Origin: Rhodococcus sp. KRD162
GTDB taxonomy: Bacteria > Actinomycetota > Actinomycetes > Mycobacteriales > Mycobacteriaceae
Assembly: GCF_017168335.1 (NCBI RefSeq)
Contig: NZ_JABFAU010000003.1
Coordinates: 585,561 to 649,560 of the forward strand
Direction: 5' to 3'
DNA length: 64,000 nucleotides
Shown piece after piece: positions 28,591 through 40,266 of the stretch. Within the stretch, counting starts at the first letter, position 1; each line of letters starts with the position of its first letter. Under the pieces are notes generated by a model, which was not told the origin of the DNA, did not search any database, and saw nothing but the letters and a program-made list of their open reading frames with translations. The position numbers and the translations under genes were made by a program.

Positions 28591-31260
28591 GTGCAGACCC
28601 ATGAGATCCGCAGGCGTTTCCTCGACCATTTCGTGAAGGCAGGACACACCGAAGTACCCAGTGCGTCGTTGATTCTCGACGACCCCAACCTGCTGTTCGT
28701 CAATGCGGGCATGGTTCCCTTCGTGCCGTTCTTCCTCGGTCAGCAGACGCCGCCGTACGCGACCGCGACCAGCGTCCAGAAATGCGTCCGCACCCTCGAC
28801 ATCGAGAACGTCGGCATCACCACCAGGCACAACACTTTCTTTCAAATGGCCGGCAACTTCTCGTTCGGCGACTACTTCAAGCGTGACGCGATTCGGTACG
28901 CCTGGACCCTGCTGACCGGCAGCGTCGAGGACGGAGGATACGGCTTCGACCCCGAGCGGATCTGGGCCACCGCGTATCTCGACGACGACGAGGCGATCGA
29001 GCTCTGGAAGGAGATCGCCGGGCTGCCGGACGAGCGCATCCAACGGCGCGGAATGGCCGACAACTACTGGTCCATGGGCATCCCGGGCCCGTGCGGGCCG
29101 TGTTCGGAGATCTACTACGACCGCGGACCCGAGTTCGGGGTCGACGGCGGCCCCGAGGCCGACGAGGATCGGTACATCGAGATCTGGAATCTCGTGTTCA
29201 TGCAGAACGAGCGCGGCAAGGGAATCAGCAAGGACGATTTCGAGATCCTGGGCCCACTGCCGAAGCAGAACATCGATACCGGCATGGGCGTCGAGCGCGT
29301 CGCCTTCTTGCTGCAGGGCGTGGACAACGTATACGAGACAGATCTCGTTCGACCGGTGATCGCCAAGGCCGAGGAACTCTCCGGACGTGCATACGGTGCC
29401 CGGCACGAGGACGACGTGCGCTTCCGCGTCATTGCCGACCATGCGCGTACCGCGGCGCTGCTCATCTCGGACGGGGTCAACCCCGGCAACGACGGCCGCG
29501 GATACGTCCTGCGTCGTCTGCTTCGCCGCATCGTGCGCTCGGCGCGCCTGCTCGGAGCACCGGACGAAACGATGGCGCAGTTCGTCACGGTCGTCCGCGA
29601 CACCATGGCGGAGTCCTACCCGAACCTGGTCACCGACTTCGACCGCATTCTGACCGTCGCAGTGGGGGAGGAGACGGCGTTCCTCAAGACGCTGACCTCG
29701 GGTTCGCGACTGTTCGAGGGCGCGGCAGACGCCGTCAAGGCATCGGGCGCGAATCGGATCGGCGGTGCCGAGGCGTTCGCGCTGCACGATACCTATGGGT
29801 TTCCGATCGATCTGACGCTCGAAATGGCCGCCGAAGCGGGGCTGTCCGTCGACGAGGACGGTTTCCGGTCGTTGATGGCCGAGCAGCGCAACCGGGCCAA
29901 GGACGACGCCCGCGCGCGCAAGCATGCGCACACCGATCTGACGGTCTATCGGGACTTCGTCGACGGTTCGCCGACCGAATTCACCGGATTCGACGAACTC
30001 GGTTCGGAGGCAACGGTATTGGCCTTGATTTCGAACGGTGTTCGGGTGCCGACCGCGGTTGCGGGAGACAACATCGAGATCATCCTCGACCGCAGCCCGC
30101 TCTACGCCGAGTCGGGTGGCCAGATCGCTGATATCGGCACGATCACCGCTCCTGGCCTCGAGGTGAAGGTCAACGATGTGCAGAAGATCGCCAAGACGGT
30201 CTGGACGCACAAGTCGGTGGTCGAATCGGGGCAGATCACCGAGGGCGACACCGTCCACGTCGATGTCGACCATGCCTGGCGCAAGGGTGCCACGCAGGGC
30301 CACTCGGGTACTCACATGGTGCATGCCGCATTGCGGCAGGTCCTCGGGCCCAATGCGACCCAGGCCGGATCGCTCAACAAGCCCGGCTACCTGCGCTTCG
30401 ACTTCTCGTGGCAGGGCGCGCTGACGGAGTCGCAGCGCGATGACATCGAGAACGTCGCCAACGACGCGGTGGCCTCGGACTTCGCGGTCAACACCATGGT
30501 CACCGACCTCGACAGCGCCAAGAAGATGGGCGCGATGGCGCTGTTCGGTGAGAACTACGGCGACGAGGTTCGCGTGGTCGAGATCGGCGGACCCTTCTCG
30601 ATGGAACTCTGTGGCGGTACCCACGTGCAGCACTCGTCGCAGATCGGCCCGGTCACCATTCTCGGTGAGTCCTCGGTCGGCTCCGGTGTGCGGCGCGTCG
30701 AAGCCTTCGTCGGTCTCGACTCCTACCGCTACCTGGCCAAGGAACGTGCTCTGCTGGCAGGTATCGCATCGTCGCTCAAGGTGCCCTCCGAGGAGGTGCC
30801 GGGGCGGATCGAGAACCTGGTCGAGCGTCTTCGCGTCGCCGAAAAGGAACTCGACGCAGTCAAGGCGGCCGCGGTGCTGGCATCGGCGGGTGAGTTCGTC
30901 GGCAAAGCGGAGCGATTCGGTGAGGTGCGCGCGGTCATCGCACAGGCTCCCGACGGTGTCGGTGGGAACGACCTGCGCACCTTGGTGACAGATATTCGTG
31001 GACGACTGGGAACCGATCCGGCCGTGGTTGTGCTCTTCGGCACGGTCGGCGGCAAGGTTCCGTTCGTCGTCTCGACGAACAAGGCCGCTCAGGATGCGGG
31101 CATCGCTGCCGGCGACCTGGTGGCAGCATTCGGTCCGAGTATCGGAGGCCGGGGCGGTGGCAAGCCCGAACTCGCTCAGGGGTCGGGTTCCGATATCGCC
31201 GGAATCGACGCCGGGATCGCTGCAGCCCGCGCTCGACTCGCCGAACTCACCACCCACTGA
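28591..31260 (+). CDS. alaS: Alanyl-tRNA synthetase
   Basis: An 889-residue AlaRS with the full bacterial layout. The class II catalytic domain opens with [20 protein letters not shown] and includes [20 protein letters not shown] (both near the N-terminus). A tRNA-recognition region follows. The editing domain has [12 protein letters not shown] and the matching [13 protein letters not shown] zinc/editing motif. A C-terminal C-Ala domain follows (about 740-889) ending in [15 protein letters not shown]. The editing site removes mischarged Ser or Gly. It is followed five bases later by ruvX and belongs to the alaS-ruvX-mltG-aroE run. Confidence 0.97.
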   Translation: MQTHEIRRRFLDHFVKAGHTEVPSASLILDDPNLLFVNAGMVPFVPFFLGQQTPPYATATSVQKCVRTLDIENVGITTRHNTFFQMAGNFSFGDYFKRDAIRYAWTLLTGSVEDGGYGFDPERIWATAYLDDDEAIELWKEIAGLPDERIQRRGMADNYWSMGIPGPCGPCSEIYYDRGPEFGVDGGPEADEDRYIEIWNLVFMQNERGKGISKDDFEILGPLPKQNIDTGMGVERVAFLLQGVDNVYETDLVRPVIAKAEELSGRAYGARHEDDVRFRVIADHARTAALLISDGVNPGNDGRGYVLRRLLRRIVRSARLLGAPDETMAQFVTVVRDTMAESYPNLVTDFDRILTVAVGEETAFLKTLTSGSRLFEGAADAVKASGANRIGGAEAFALHDTYGFPIDLTLEMAAEAGLSVDEDGFRSLMAEQRNRAKDDARARKHAHTDLTVYRDFVDGSPTEFTGFDELGSEATVLALISNGVRVPTAVAGDNIEIILDRSPLYAESGGQIADIGTITAPGLEVKVNDVQKIAKTVWTHKSVVESGQITEGDTVHVDVDHAWRKGATQGHSGTHMVHAALRQVLGPNATQAGSLNKPGYLRFDFSWQGALTESQRDDIENVANDAVASDFAVNTMVTDLDSAKKMGAMALFGENYGDEVRVVEIGGPFSMELCGGTHVQHSSQIGPVTILGESSVGSGVRRVEAFVGLDSYRYLAKERALLAGIASSLKVPSEEVPGRIENLVERLRVAEKELDAVKAAAVLASAGEFVGKAERFGEVRAVIAQAPDGVGGNDLRTLVTDIRGRLGTDPAVVVLFGTVGGKVPFVVSTNKAAQDAGIAAGDLVAAFGPSIGGRGGGKPELAQGSGSDIAGIDAGIAAARARLAELTTH

Positions 31261-31265
31261 CGATC

Positions 31266-31796
31266 GTGACTTCACAGGGGCGCGGGCCCGATCGGCCCGG
31301 CGTCGACGATCCGGGCCGAGGGCGGCGTATCGGCATAGACGTGGGCAGCGTTCGCATCGGAATAGCGTCGAGCGATCCCGACGGCGTGCTCGCGACGCCC
31401 GTCGAGACCGTGCCGCGATCGAAGGTCAAGGGGCCGGACGCACCGGACGTGGTGCGGGTAGCGGACATCGTGGCCGAGTACGAGGCCGTCGAGATCGTGA
31501 TCGGGTTGCCGCGCACCCTGCGTGGCGAGCGCGGCAGTGCAGTCGAGGCAGCCGAGAAATTCGGCCGGTCACTGCACAGACGGGTGGGCGGCGTGCCGAT
31601 TCGGATGGCCGACGAGCGACTGACTACGGTGAGTGCGTCGCGTGCCTTACGAGACAGTGGAATACGGGTCAAGAATCAACGATCGGTGATCGATCAGGCT
31701 GCCGCGGTTGCGATACTGCAGGGGTGGCTCGACGAGCGCCGTGCAGTGTCGGACCGAGGTCGGACCGATCCAGGATCGACGGAGGTCGACGAGTGA
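31266..31796 (+). CDS. ruvX: Putative pre-16S rRNA nuclease / RuvX-YqgF resolvase-like
   Basis: A 176-residue RNase H-fold protein of the YqgF/RuvX family. The N-terminal catalytic motif is [15 protein letters not shown] with the first Asp, and DERLTTVSA and [15 protein letters not shown] supply the later acidic residues. In E. coli the family member processes the 16S rRNA 5' end; the mycobacterial one has been studied as a Holliday-junction resolvase. The first 20 residues are a disordered extension. It starts five bases after alaS, and its stop overlaps the mltG start (GTGA). Confidence 0.92.
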   Translation: MTSQGRGPDRPGVDDPGRGRRIGIDVGSVRIGIASSDPDGVLATPVETVPRSKVKGPDAPDVVRVADIVAEYEAVEIVIGLPRTLRGERGSAVEAAEKFGRSLHRRVGGVPIRMADERLTTVSASRALRDSGIRVKNQRSVIDQAAAVAILQGWLDERRAVSDRGRTDPGSTEVDE

Positions 31797-33229
31797 GCAA
31801 CCATGGACCCTCCGATCGGGACCGGCGACAGACGCCCTCGGACGAGGCACACACCGATCCGATCGGCTACCGCGTGGACGAGGACAGCGACTTCCACCGC
31901 CGCATGCACCCACATCCGCGCCCACCACAGCGGCAAGAGCCGCACCCGGCATCGGTACCGGCGTCGGGTCGGGAATCCCGCCGTGAGTCGGGTTCGGATT
32001 CCGAACGTCCGGTTGCACCGAGAGAAGTCGGCCGCAGCCGTGCTGCAAGTCGACAGGATCGGGCTGCGTCCAACCGCAAGCGCCGCGGACGGCTGGTGGC
32101 CGCCGTGCTCGGGCTGCTGTTGCTCGTCGCCGTGGCAGGTGGGGGATATGTCGCCGTGAACAAATTCGCCGATCGCACGACCCCGAACGCGGACTTCGCC
32201 GCCGGTTCGCCCGGTGACGGCGTGGTGATTCAGGTTCACCCCAACGACACCGCACAGCAGATCGGAACCGAGGCAGCCGACAAGGGTGTCGTCGCCAGCT
32301 CGGGAGCATTCCTCGAAGCCGCCATTGCGAACGATTCCATCACCTCGGTCCAACCCGGTTTCTATCTGATCAACACCAATATTCCTGCCTCGCAGGCAGT
32401 GAGCGAACTCGTCGATCCCGCGTCCAGAGTGGGCAATGTGGTGATTTCCGAGGGACGTCAGCTGCACGACGCGCGCGATGTGAACACCGGCGCTGTCAAG
32501 AAGGGCATCTACACGCTGATTTCCGAGGCCAGCTGCGTGGATCGAAGTGGGAACGGCACACCCGTATGTGTCAGCTACGACGACCTCAACGCCGCAGGAG
32601 CGGTGAACGACCCGGCGGCGTTGGGCGTGCCGGACTGGGCGACCGATCGGGTCGAAGGAGTCCCCGACCGTGACCGCCAGCTCGAGGGCCTGATCGCCGC
32701 AGGAACCTGGAATTTCGATCCCACTGCCGCACCCGGTGACATTCTGCGGCAGTTGGTGTCCGAGAGCGCCACCCGCTACGAGGACACCGGAATCCTCACC
32801 GCGGGAGCCAATTCGGGGCTCTCTCCGTACGACACTCTGGTGGCGGCGTCGCTCGTCGAACGCGAGTCCCTACCGCAGGATTTCAGCAAGGTGGCTCGGG
32901 TGATCCTCAACCGTCTCGCCGTACCGCAGAAGCTCGAATTCGACTCGACCGTCAACTACTCGCTCGACACGACCGAGGTGGCCACCACCGACGCCGACCG
33001 AGCCCGAGTGACCCCGTGGAACACCTACGCGAGCGAGGGCCTGCCGGCCACCCCGATCGCGTCGCCGAGCATCGAAGCGGTGCAGGCCGTCGAGGCACCG
33101 GCCGAGGGTGACTGGCTGTACTTCGTGACCATCAACCAGGCGGGTGAAACGCTGTTCACCCGCAGCTACGAACAACATCTGGCCAACATCGCGAAGGTCG
33201 AGCCGGGCTTCTTGGACAGCGGACGCTGA
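31793..33229 (+). CDS. mltG: Endolytic peptidoglycan transglycosylase MltG (YceG-like)
   Basis: A 478-residue MltG-type lytic transglycosylase, which cuts nascent glycan strands at the membrane and so limits their length. A disordered cytosolic N-terminus rich in His/Pro/Arg (about 1-95) precedes one membrane segment ([20 protein letters not shown], about 97-116). A LysM-like region follows, then the YceG catalytic domain, where ASLVERES holds the expected catalytic Glu. The long N-terminus is typical of actinobacteria and could bind partners. GTG 31793 overlaps the ruvX stop and is seven bases after GGAGG. Confidence 0.93.
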   Translation: MSNHGPSDRDRRQTPSDEAHTDPIGYRVDEDSDFHRRMHPHPRPPQRQEPHPASVPASGRESRRESGSDSERPVAPREVGRSRAASRQDRAASNRKRRGRLVAAVLGLLLLVAVAGGGYVAVNKFADRTTPNADFAAGSPGDGVVIQVHPNDTAQQIGTEAADKGVVASSGAFLEAAIANDSITSVQPGFYLINTNIPASQAVSELVDPASRVGNVVISEGRQLHDARDVNTGAVKKGIYTLISEASCVDRSGNGTPVCVSYDDLNAAGAVNDPAALGVPDWATDRVEGVPDRDRQLEGLIAAGTWNFDPTAAPGDILRQLVSESATRYEDTGILTAGANSGLSPYDTLVAASLVERESLPQDFSKVARVILNRLAVPQKLEFDSTVNYSLDTTEVATTDADRARVTPWNTYASEGLPATPIASPSIEAVQAVEAPAEGDWLYFVTINQAGETLFTRSYEQHLANIAKVEPGFLDSGR

Positions 33230-33230
33230 T

Positions 33231-34043
33231 ATGCGCGCCGCAGTACTGGGCAGTCCCGTCGGGCACTCGAAATCCCCGCTGTTGCACCGCGCTGCGTACC
33301 GCGCCCTCGGGCTCGACGATTGGACCTACGACCGCATCGAGTGCACCGGAGAACAGCTACCGGGCATGCTCGACGGTTTCGGGCCCGAATGGGTCGGGGT
33401 GTCGGTCACGATGCCGGGCAAAGTCGCAGCTCTGGCCCATGCCACCGAGCGCACCGACAGGGCGGTGCTGGCCGGATCCGCGAACACTCTCGTGCGCATC
33501 CCGTCCGGCTGGCGTGCCGACTGCACCGACGTCGACGGAATCGTCGGCGCTCTGCGCGGCGTTGGTGTGACGGACCTGTCCGGACGCAACGTCACGGTCG
33601 TCGGTGCGGGCGGTACCTCGCGTCCCGCGGTGGTCGCATTGGCCGGATTGGGTGCTGCCGCAGTGACTGTCGTGGCGCGTTCGGTCGACCGCGCGGCAGA
33701 CACGTTGGCCTGCGCCGAAGCGGCAGGAATACGCGCGGAGTTCGCGCACACGACCGATTCTCGTCTTGCCGCGATCGCAGGTGCGTCGGCCGTGTTGGTC
33801 AGCACCGTGCCTGCCGTCGGGGCCGCAGACATCGCGCCTGCCCTCGCCCGAGCTCCGGTGGTGCTCGATGCCATCTACGATCCGTGGCCGACGCCGTTGG
33901 CCGTTGCTGTCGATGCAGCCGGTGGGACCGTTGTCGGTGGCCTGTCGATGCTGATCGAGCAGGCGTACGGGCAAGTCGAACAGTTCACCGGCAGGCCGGC
34001 ACCTCGGGCCGCAATGCAGGCGGCGCTGGACACGCTCGAGTGA
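33231..34043 (+). CDS. aroE: Shikimate dehydrogenase
   Basis: A 270-residue NADP-dependent shikimate dehydrogenase, which reduces 3-dehydroshikimate. The substrate-binding start LGSPVGHSKSPLLHRAAY and the catalytic Lys in VSVTMPGK are clear. VVGAGGTSRPAVVAL is the dinucleotide-binding loop, and GGLSMLIEQA closes the substrate pocket. The usual NTDxxG motif reads CTDVDG, with Cys in place of Asn beside the catalytic Asp. ATG 33231 begins one base after the mltG stop, so it is probably co-transcribed from alaS onwards. Confidence 0.93.
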   Translation: MRAAVLGSPVGHSKSPLLHRAAYRALGLDDWTYDRIECTGEQLPGMLDGFGPEWVGVSVTMPGKVAALAHATERTDRAVLAGSANTLVRIPSGWRADCTDVDGIVGALRGVGVTDLSGRNVTVVGAGGTSRPAVVALAGLGAAAVTVVARSVDRAADTLACAEAAGIRAEFAHTTDSRLAAIAGASAVLVSTVPAVGAADIAPALARAPVVLDAIYDPWPTPLAVAVDAAGGTVVGGLSMLIEQAYGQVEQFTGRPAPRAAMQAALDTLE

Positions 34044-34072
34044 GTACCGGCATCCGATAGTCGACGGCCAGT

Positions 34073-34160
34073 CGGTTCTGCACAGGGATTCTGTTGTACA
34101 CAGGGATTCGGTTGTACACAGGGTTTCGGTTCTACACAGGGATTTCGGTTGTACACAGGG
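34073..34160 (+). repeat. Five tandem 18-bp repeats with DnaA-box-like cores
   Basis: Units begin at 34073, 34091, 34109, 34127 and 34146, the last one truncated and offset by one base. The consensus is CGGTTGTACACAGGGATT. Units 2, 3 and 5 contain TTGTACACA, one base from the actinobacterial DnaA box TTGTCCACA; units 1 and 4 are further diverged. The array fills the gap between aroE and the prepilin-peptidase gene. No start codon with a ribosome site makes it a coding repeat. Confidence 0.85.
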
Positions 34161-34219
34161 CAATTGCGGACCTGGGCTTTCGACGCATTCGCCTGTGCGG
34201 GGGATGCGACCCTTCGTTC

Positions 34220-34792
34220 ATGGTGAGCGTGGCGGTGGCGGCCGTGGTCGGCGGTCTGGCGGGGGTAGCGATGCGGTACGGCCTGATGTGGCCGAGTCCT
34301 CGGTATCTGCCGCTGCTGTCTGCGATCGGGACGGGGTGGGTCTGGTGGCGGTTCGGGGGTTCCGAGTACGCGGTTCCGTTGTGTGCGATGGTCTGGTGGT
34401 TCGCGGCGCTCAGCGCCGTCGATCTGCGATGGCACCGGTTGCCGAACGGTCTGACCATCCCGGGCGCGATGGTGGTCACCGTGACGCTCGTGTCGATCGG
34501 GTCTGCGAGCGCCTTGCTCGGGGGAGCGCTGCTGTTCGCGATCTATCTCCTCGTCCACCTTCTCGCCCCGGCCGCGTTCGGCGCGGGTGATGTGAAGCTC
34601 GCATGGTCGGTGGGGTCGATTGCCGCGCTCGGCGGCGGGGTGGGGTGGTCGATCGCGGCGGTGACGGCACCGCTGGCGACTGCCGTGGTCGGGTCGGTTC
34701 TCGCCGTCGGCGGGCACGGCCGCGCGCGGATCGCGCACGGTCCTTCCATGTGTGCGGCGACCCTGCTGGCATCTGCAGCTTGCCTGACGTGA
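34220..34792 (+). CDS. Short A24-family prepilin peptidase
   Basis: A 190-residue integral membrane aspartyl peptidase of the type IV prepilin peptidase family. The two catalytic Asp residues are visible: Asp68 in SAVDLRWHRLPN and Asp124 in GAGDVKLA. About six membrane segments are seen. It lacks the N-terminal methyltransferase domain of PilD, as Tad-type peptidases do. The likely role is trimming of Flp-type pilins encoded elsewhere. It lies between aroE and aroC, a place also used in M. tuberculosis (Rv2551c, recalled). ATG 34220 is preferred; the open frame continues upstream through the 18-bp repeats and is probably not translated there. Confidence 0.85.
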   Translation: MVSVAVAAVVGGLAGVAMRYGLMWPSPRYLPLLSAIGTGWVWWRFGGSEYAVPLCAMVWWFAALSAVDLRWHRLPNGLTIPGAMVVTVTLVSIGSASALLGGALLFAIYLLVHLLAPAAFGAGDVKLAWSVGSIAALGGGVGWSIAAVTAPLATAVVGSVLAVGGHGRARIAHGPSMCAATLLASAACLT

Positions 34793-34804
34793 AAAGATGT
34801 TCGA

Positions 34805-35988
34805 GTGCTGCGCTGGATAACTGCCGGAGAATCCCACGGTCCCGCTCTCGTCGCCATTCTCGAAGGAATGGTCGCGGGAGTCGAGGTGACCTCGGACGAT
34901 ATTGCCTCCCAACTCGCTCGCCGTCGCCTCGGTTACGGACGAGGGGCCCGAATGAAGTTCGAGGCGGACAAGGTCACTCTCACCGGTGGTGTGCGGCATG
35001 GGCGCACGATGGGTGGGCCCGTGGCGATCGAGGTCGGCAATACCGAATGGCCCAAGTGGGAACAGGTCATGTCGGCCGATCCGGTCGACGAGGCCGTGCT
35101 CGCCGATCTGGCGCGAAACTCGCCGTTGACCCGGCCACGCCCCGGGCACGCGGACTTCTCCGGGATGCTCAAGTACGGCTTCGACGATGCGCGGCCGGTG
35201 CTCGAACGGGCCAGCGCGCGTGAGACCGCGGCCAGGGTCGCCATCGGGACGGTCGCTCGTCAGTTCCTGGCACAGGCGTTCGGCGTCCACATCGTGTCCC
35301 ATGTGATTTCCATCGGTGCATCCGATCCCTACGTGGGGCCGCCGCCGGCAAGCGCCGATCTCGATGCGATCGATGCTTCGCCGGTCAGAGCGTTCGACAC
35401 GGCCGCGGAAGAGTCGATGATCGCCGAGATCGAGGCCGCGAAGAAGGACGGCGACACTCTCGGTGGAGTCGTCGAGGTCGTCGTGCACGGCCTGCCCGTG
35501 GGTCTCGGGTCGTTCGTCTCCGGCGAGCGCAAACTCGACGCCAGGCTGGCCGCTGCGTTGATGGGTATTCAGGCGATCAAAGGTGTGGAGATCGGCGACG
35601 GCTTCGAGACCGCGCGTCGACGCGGCAGTGTCGCTCACGACGAGATGAAGCCGGGCCCCGACGGTGTCCTGCGTTCGACCAACCGTGCAGGCGGCATCGA
35701 GGGCGGCATGACCAACGGTGAAGCGCTGCGGGTGCGGGCGGCGATGAAGCCTATCTCCACTGTGCCGCGCGCGCTGGCCACGGTCGATATGACGACCGGC
35801 GACGAGGCGGTGGCGATTCATCAGCGCTCGGACGTCTGCGCTGTTCCTGCAGCCGGTGTCGTGGCCGAAACGATGGTCGCTCTGGTGCTCGCTCAGGCGG
35901 CGTTGGAGAAGTTCGGTGGGGATTCGCTGGCGGAGACGGTGAGCAATGTCGACCACTATGTGAAGGGCGCCGCCGCCCGACCTCCACG

Positions 35989-35992
<4 letters not shown>
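34805..35992 (+). CDS. aroC: Chorismate synthase
   Basis: A 395-residue FMN-dependent chorismate synthase, the last step of the shikimate pathway. Family signatures are [18 protein letters not shown] near the start, [14 protein letters not shown], and the later [17 protein letters not shown] and KPISTVP runs. Length and motifs are normal for actinobacteria. GTG 34805 lies 12 bases after the peptidase gene. Its stop overlaps the aroK start (ATGA), so aroC-aroK are coupled. Confidence 0.97.
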
Positions 35993-37666
<1,674 letters not shown>

Positions 37667-37697
37667 TTGCCGCTGTCCGGCTCGCGCGGATACGAAA

Positions 37698-37738
37698 ACG
37701 GGCGGTGACCGACGCAGTGCGCGTCGGTCACCGCCCGT
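37698..37738. terminator. Bidirectional terminator after aroB
   Basis: An 18-bp stem (37698-37715 against 37721-37738) with a 5-base loop, preceded by AAAA and ending close to the minus-strand membrane-protein gene. It is a strong intrinsic terminator usable from both strands. Confidence 0.92.
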
Positions 37739-37756
37739 AGCTTTCAGCGGTGGCGG

Positions 37757-38413
37757 TCAGGACCCGTCGGTGCCGCCTCGACGCTCGCCGCGCTTGTCCA
37801 GGCGAGGCTTGCCGTCGGCGTCCACGGCCGAGAACACTTCGGTGTCGGCATCGCTGTGCTCGGCAGCCCACTGGGGTTCGGCGTCGCTCGTCCCGGTGTC
37901 GCCGCCGGACTCGGCGTGGCCACTGTTGCCCGCGTTGACCAGTTGGCGTTCGCGTGTGCGCTCGGAATCGGACGCGGCCAGCTTCTTGTTGGCTTCGCGG
38001 TTGACGATCAATCGACCCACGAACACGGCCACGCTTGCGGCGATGAAAATGGTGAGGATCGTGAACGCAGCTCCGGAGGTGAGCTCGAAGAGCAGGCCGT
38101 TCTGGCCGAGGCTGAAGTCGACGACGAAATCGGCGATCCAGCTGAGGAGACCGCTGAGAAGTCCACCGACCACTGCGGCTTTGAGCCAGAGCATCGTCAG
38201 GTCTTCACCGTCGTCCGGGTCCGGATGCTTGCGACGATCGCGTACGCCGTCGATGCCGGCCCACACGATGATCACGAGCAGCACGAGGGCGTAACCCACC
38301 CATCGCAGTGCAGATCCGCTCAGCGGCCACGCCGACACTGCCGCCCCCAGCAGCAGTCGAACGACGAAGTTCGTCAAACCCATACCTGTGCCACGCACTA
38401 CCCACCCTGTCAT
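37757..38413 (-). CDS. Small four-TM membrane protein (B-4DMT type)
   Basis: About 218 residues: four membrane segments (about residues 11-25, 34-50, 70-95 and 105-135), then a charged cytosolic tail of about 80 residues rich in Asp/Glu/Ser/Arg that ends in RGERRGGTDGS. The place between aroB and pepQ matches M. tuberculosis Rv2536, a protein named in annotations as a B-4DMT family transporter (recalled). Transport has not been shown to my knowledge. Start uncertain: ATG 38413 (MTGWVV) or ATG 38383 (MGLTNF), neither with a strong ribosome site. Confidence 0.75.
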   Translation of the reverse strand: MTGWVVRGTGMGLTNFVVRLLLGAAVSAWPLSGSALRWVGYALVLLVIIVWAGIDGVRDRRKHPDPDDGEDLTMLWLKAAVVGGLLSGLLSWIADFVVDFSLGQNGLLFELTSGAAFTILTIFIAASVAVFVGRLIVNREANKKLAASDSERTRERQLVNAGNSGHAESGGDTGTSDAEPQWAAEHSDADTEVFSAVDADGKPRLDKRGERRGGTDGS

Positions 38414-38507
38414 GCGCCACAGCATATCCGCACTCGCCGATTTGTGTGTCAGGGACCACACGGCATCGGTCCTGTGCAGCCGGGCGCGAGCAACTGACTG
38501 TGAGCAG

Positions 38508-38520
38508 TAATCTCGGAGCC
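38508..38520 (+). promoter_or_regulatory. -10-like element for a possibly leaderless pepQ transcript
   Basis: TAATCT at 38508-38513 is seven bases from ATG 38521. A GGAG lies only two bases before the ATG, too close for normal ribosome pairing, so a leaderless start is the simpler reading. Confidence 0.35.
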
Positions 38521-39624
38521 ATGACTGCCGATTTCGGTGCCCGTCGCGGTGCCCTACGAGAACTGTTGGCCGCCGATGGCCTCGATTCGATGTTGATCAC
38601 CGATCTGCTCAATGTCCGATATCTGACGGGCTTCACCGGCTCCAACGCTGCTTTGCTCGTCGCGTCGGCCGATACGGCCGGGGCCGAGGACTCGACAGTG
38701 ATCTGCACCGACGGTCGATACGTCACGCAGGTGGCCGAACAGGTACCGGATCTGCGTGCCGAGATCGACCGGGCCTCGGCGGTACATCTGCTGCGTTCGG
38801 GCGTCTCGGGTGTCGGTGGTCGAGTGGGATTCGAGAGTCACGTGGTCACCGTCGACGCCCATCGAGCATGGTCCGAACTCGATGGTGGTGTCGAGTTGGT
38901 GCGCGCGCCGGGCGTCGTGGAGTCGTTGCGGATGGTCAAGGACGAGTTCGAGGTGGGGTTGCTCAGGGACGCCTGCCGGGCGGCGGACGAGGCGCTGGCG
39001 CAGCTGATCGCAGGGGGCGGAATTCGGGCCGGCCGGACCGAACGGGAGGTCGCGCGCGATCTGGAATCGTCGATGCTCGATCACGGTGCGGACGCGATCT
39101 CCTTCGAGACCATCGTGGCGGCCGGGGCCAACTCGGCGGTTCCGCATCATCGCCCCACGGACGCGGTGTTGGCGGACGGCGATTTCGTCAAGCTCGATTT
39201 CGGCGCGCTGGTCGGTGGATATCACTCGGACATGACTCGGACGTTCGTCATCGGTACTCCGGCACAGTGGCAGCGTGATCTCTACGAGCTCGTGCAGCAG
39301 TCGCAGACTGCCGGACGAGAGGCGCTGACTCCTGGTGTGAGTACCGCTGCGGTCGATGCGGCGTCACGTTCGGTGATCGAGAATGCGGGCTACGGGGAGT
39401 ACTTCCTCCACGGCCTCGGTCACGGTGTCGGCCTGGAAATCCACGAAGCGCCGGGAATCGCGAAGACGAGCACCGGTACACTGCTCTGCGGTGCAGCGGT
39501 CACCGTCGAGCCAGGTGTCTACTTCTCCGGCCGCGGCGGCGTTCGGATCGAGGACACACTCGTCGTTCGCGACGAGGGTCCGGAACTGCTCACCCTGACA
39601 AGCAAGGAACTCACGTCCGTCTAG
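38521..39624 (+). CDS. pepQ: Xaa-Pro dipeptidase/aminopeptidase (M24 family)
   Basis: A 367-residue M24 metallopeptidase with pita-bread fold that cleaves before proline. The creatinase-like N-terminal domain (about 1-125) precedes the catalytic part. Metal ligands are visible: Asp residues in FVKLDFGALVGGYHSDMTRTF (in parts), His in HGLGHGVGLEIHE, Glu in VEPGVYF, and the final Glu in GGVRIEDTLVV. It is likely cytosolic peptide turnover. The pepQ-efp-nusB order is conserved in relatives. An upstream GTG 38500 is a weaker start. Confidence 0.93.
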   Translation: MTADFGARRGALRELLAADGLDSMLITDLLNVRYLTGFTGSNAALLVASADTAGAEDSTVICTDGRYVTQVAEQVPDLRAEIDRASAVHLLRSGVSGVGGRVGFESHVVTVDAHRAWSELDGGVELVRAPGVVESLRMVKDEFEVGLLRDACRAADEALAQLIAGGGIRAGRTEREVARDLESSMLDHGADAISFETIVAAGANSAVPHHRPTDAVLADGDFVKLDFGALVGGYHSDMTRTFVIGTPAQWQRDLYELVQQSQTAGREALTPGVSTAAVDAASRSVIENAGYGEYFLHGLGHGVGLEIHEAPGIAKTSTGTLLCGAAVTVEPGVYFSGRGGVRIEDTLVVRDEGPELLTLTSKELTSV

Positions 39625-39701
39625 CGCACGAGCGGGAGCGAATCCAAGCACGTGGCCGACGGCGCGTCACGCGCACAACCGATTGAGGAGACGCGAAGCA
39701 A

Positions 39702-40265
39702 GTGGCTTCCACCAGCGATTTCAAGAACGGACTGGTTCTCAACCTGGAGAACCAGCTGTGGTCGATCATCGAATTTCAGCACGTCAAGCCCGGCAAGGGA
39801 CCCGCGTTCGTGCGGACCAAGCTCAAGAATGTGCTCTCGGGCAAGGTCGTCGACAAGACGTTCAACGCGGGTGTGAAGGTCGACACCGCGACTGTCGACC
39901 GCCGCGATATGACGTACCTGTACCACGACGGTAGCGACTACGTGTTCATGGACGCCGACACCTACGACCAGCTCGCCATCGGTGAGGCCACCGTCGGTGA
40001 CGGCGCGCGCTTCCTGCTCGAGAACCTGCGGGTTCAGGTCGCCATGCACGAGGGCGTCCCGCTGTACGTCGAACTGCCGGTGACCGTCGAGCTGGAGGTC
40101 AAGCACACCGATCCCGGTCTGCAGGGCGACCGTTCCACCGGAGGAACCAAGCCGGCGACCCTCGAGACCGGTGCCGAGATCTCGGTGCCGCTGTTCATCA
40201 ACACCGGTGACAAGCTCAAGGTCGACTCGCGTGACGGAAACTACCTCGGGCGTGTGAACTCCTAA
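39702..40265 (+). CDS. efp: Elongation factor P
   Basis: A 187-residue EF-P that rescues ribosomes stalled at polyproline. It has the three-domain layout: KOW-like domain with [16 protein letters not shown] containing the tip Lys, an OB domain with MDADTYDQL, and a C-terminal OB domain ending in [17 protein letters not shown] (a typical EF-P signature). GTG 39702 lies 11 bases after GAGGAG, a slightly long spacing. nusB starts one base after its stop. Confidence 0.97.
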   Translation: MASTSDFKNGLVLNLENQLWSIIEFQHVKPGKGPAFVRTKLKNVLSGKVVDKTFNAGVKVDTATVDRRDMTYLYHDGSDYVFMDADTYDQLAIGEATVGDGARFLLENLRVQVAMHEGVPLYVELPVTVELEVKHTDPGLQGDRSTGGTKPATLETGAEISVPLFINTGDKLKVDSRDGNYLGRVNS

Positions 40266-40266
40266 C

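Noticed and set aside
26731..31275. A 1514-codon open frame on the minus strand opposite alaS and rarA
   Set aside because: It mirrors two well-recognised genes, has low-complexity Arg/His/Asp/Gly-rich content without any domain, and no ribosome site. High GC leaves the antisense frame open.
34073..34160. Possible CRISPR array
   Set aside because: Units are 18 bp and directly adjacent, without spacers, and no cas gene is present.
33875..35956. A 693-codon minus-strand frame spanning aroC, the prepilin peptidase and the 18-bp repeats
   Set aside because: Shadow of genes with clear motifs. The NPCVQP-type peptide repeats come only from the 18-bp DNA repeats, which keep frame.
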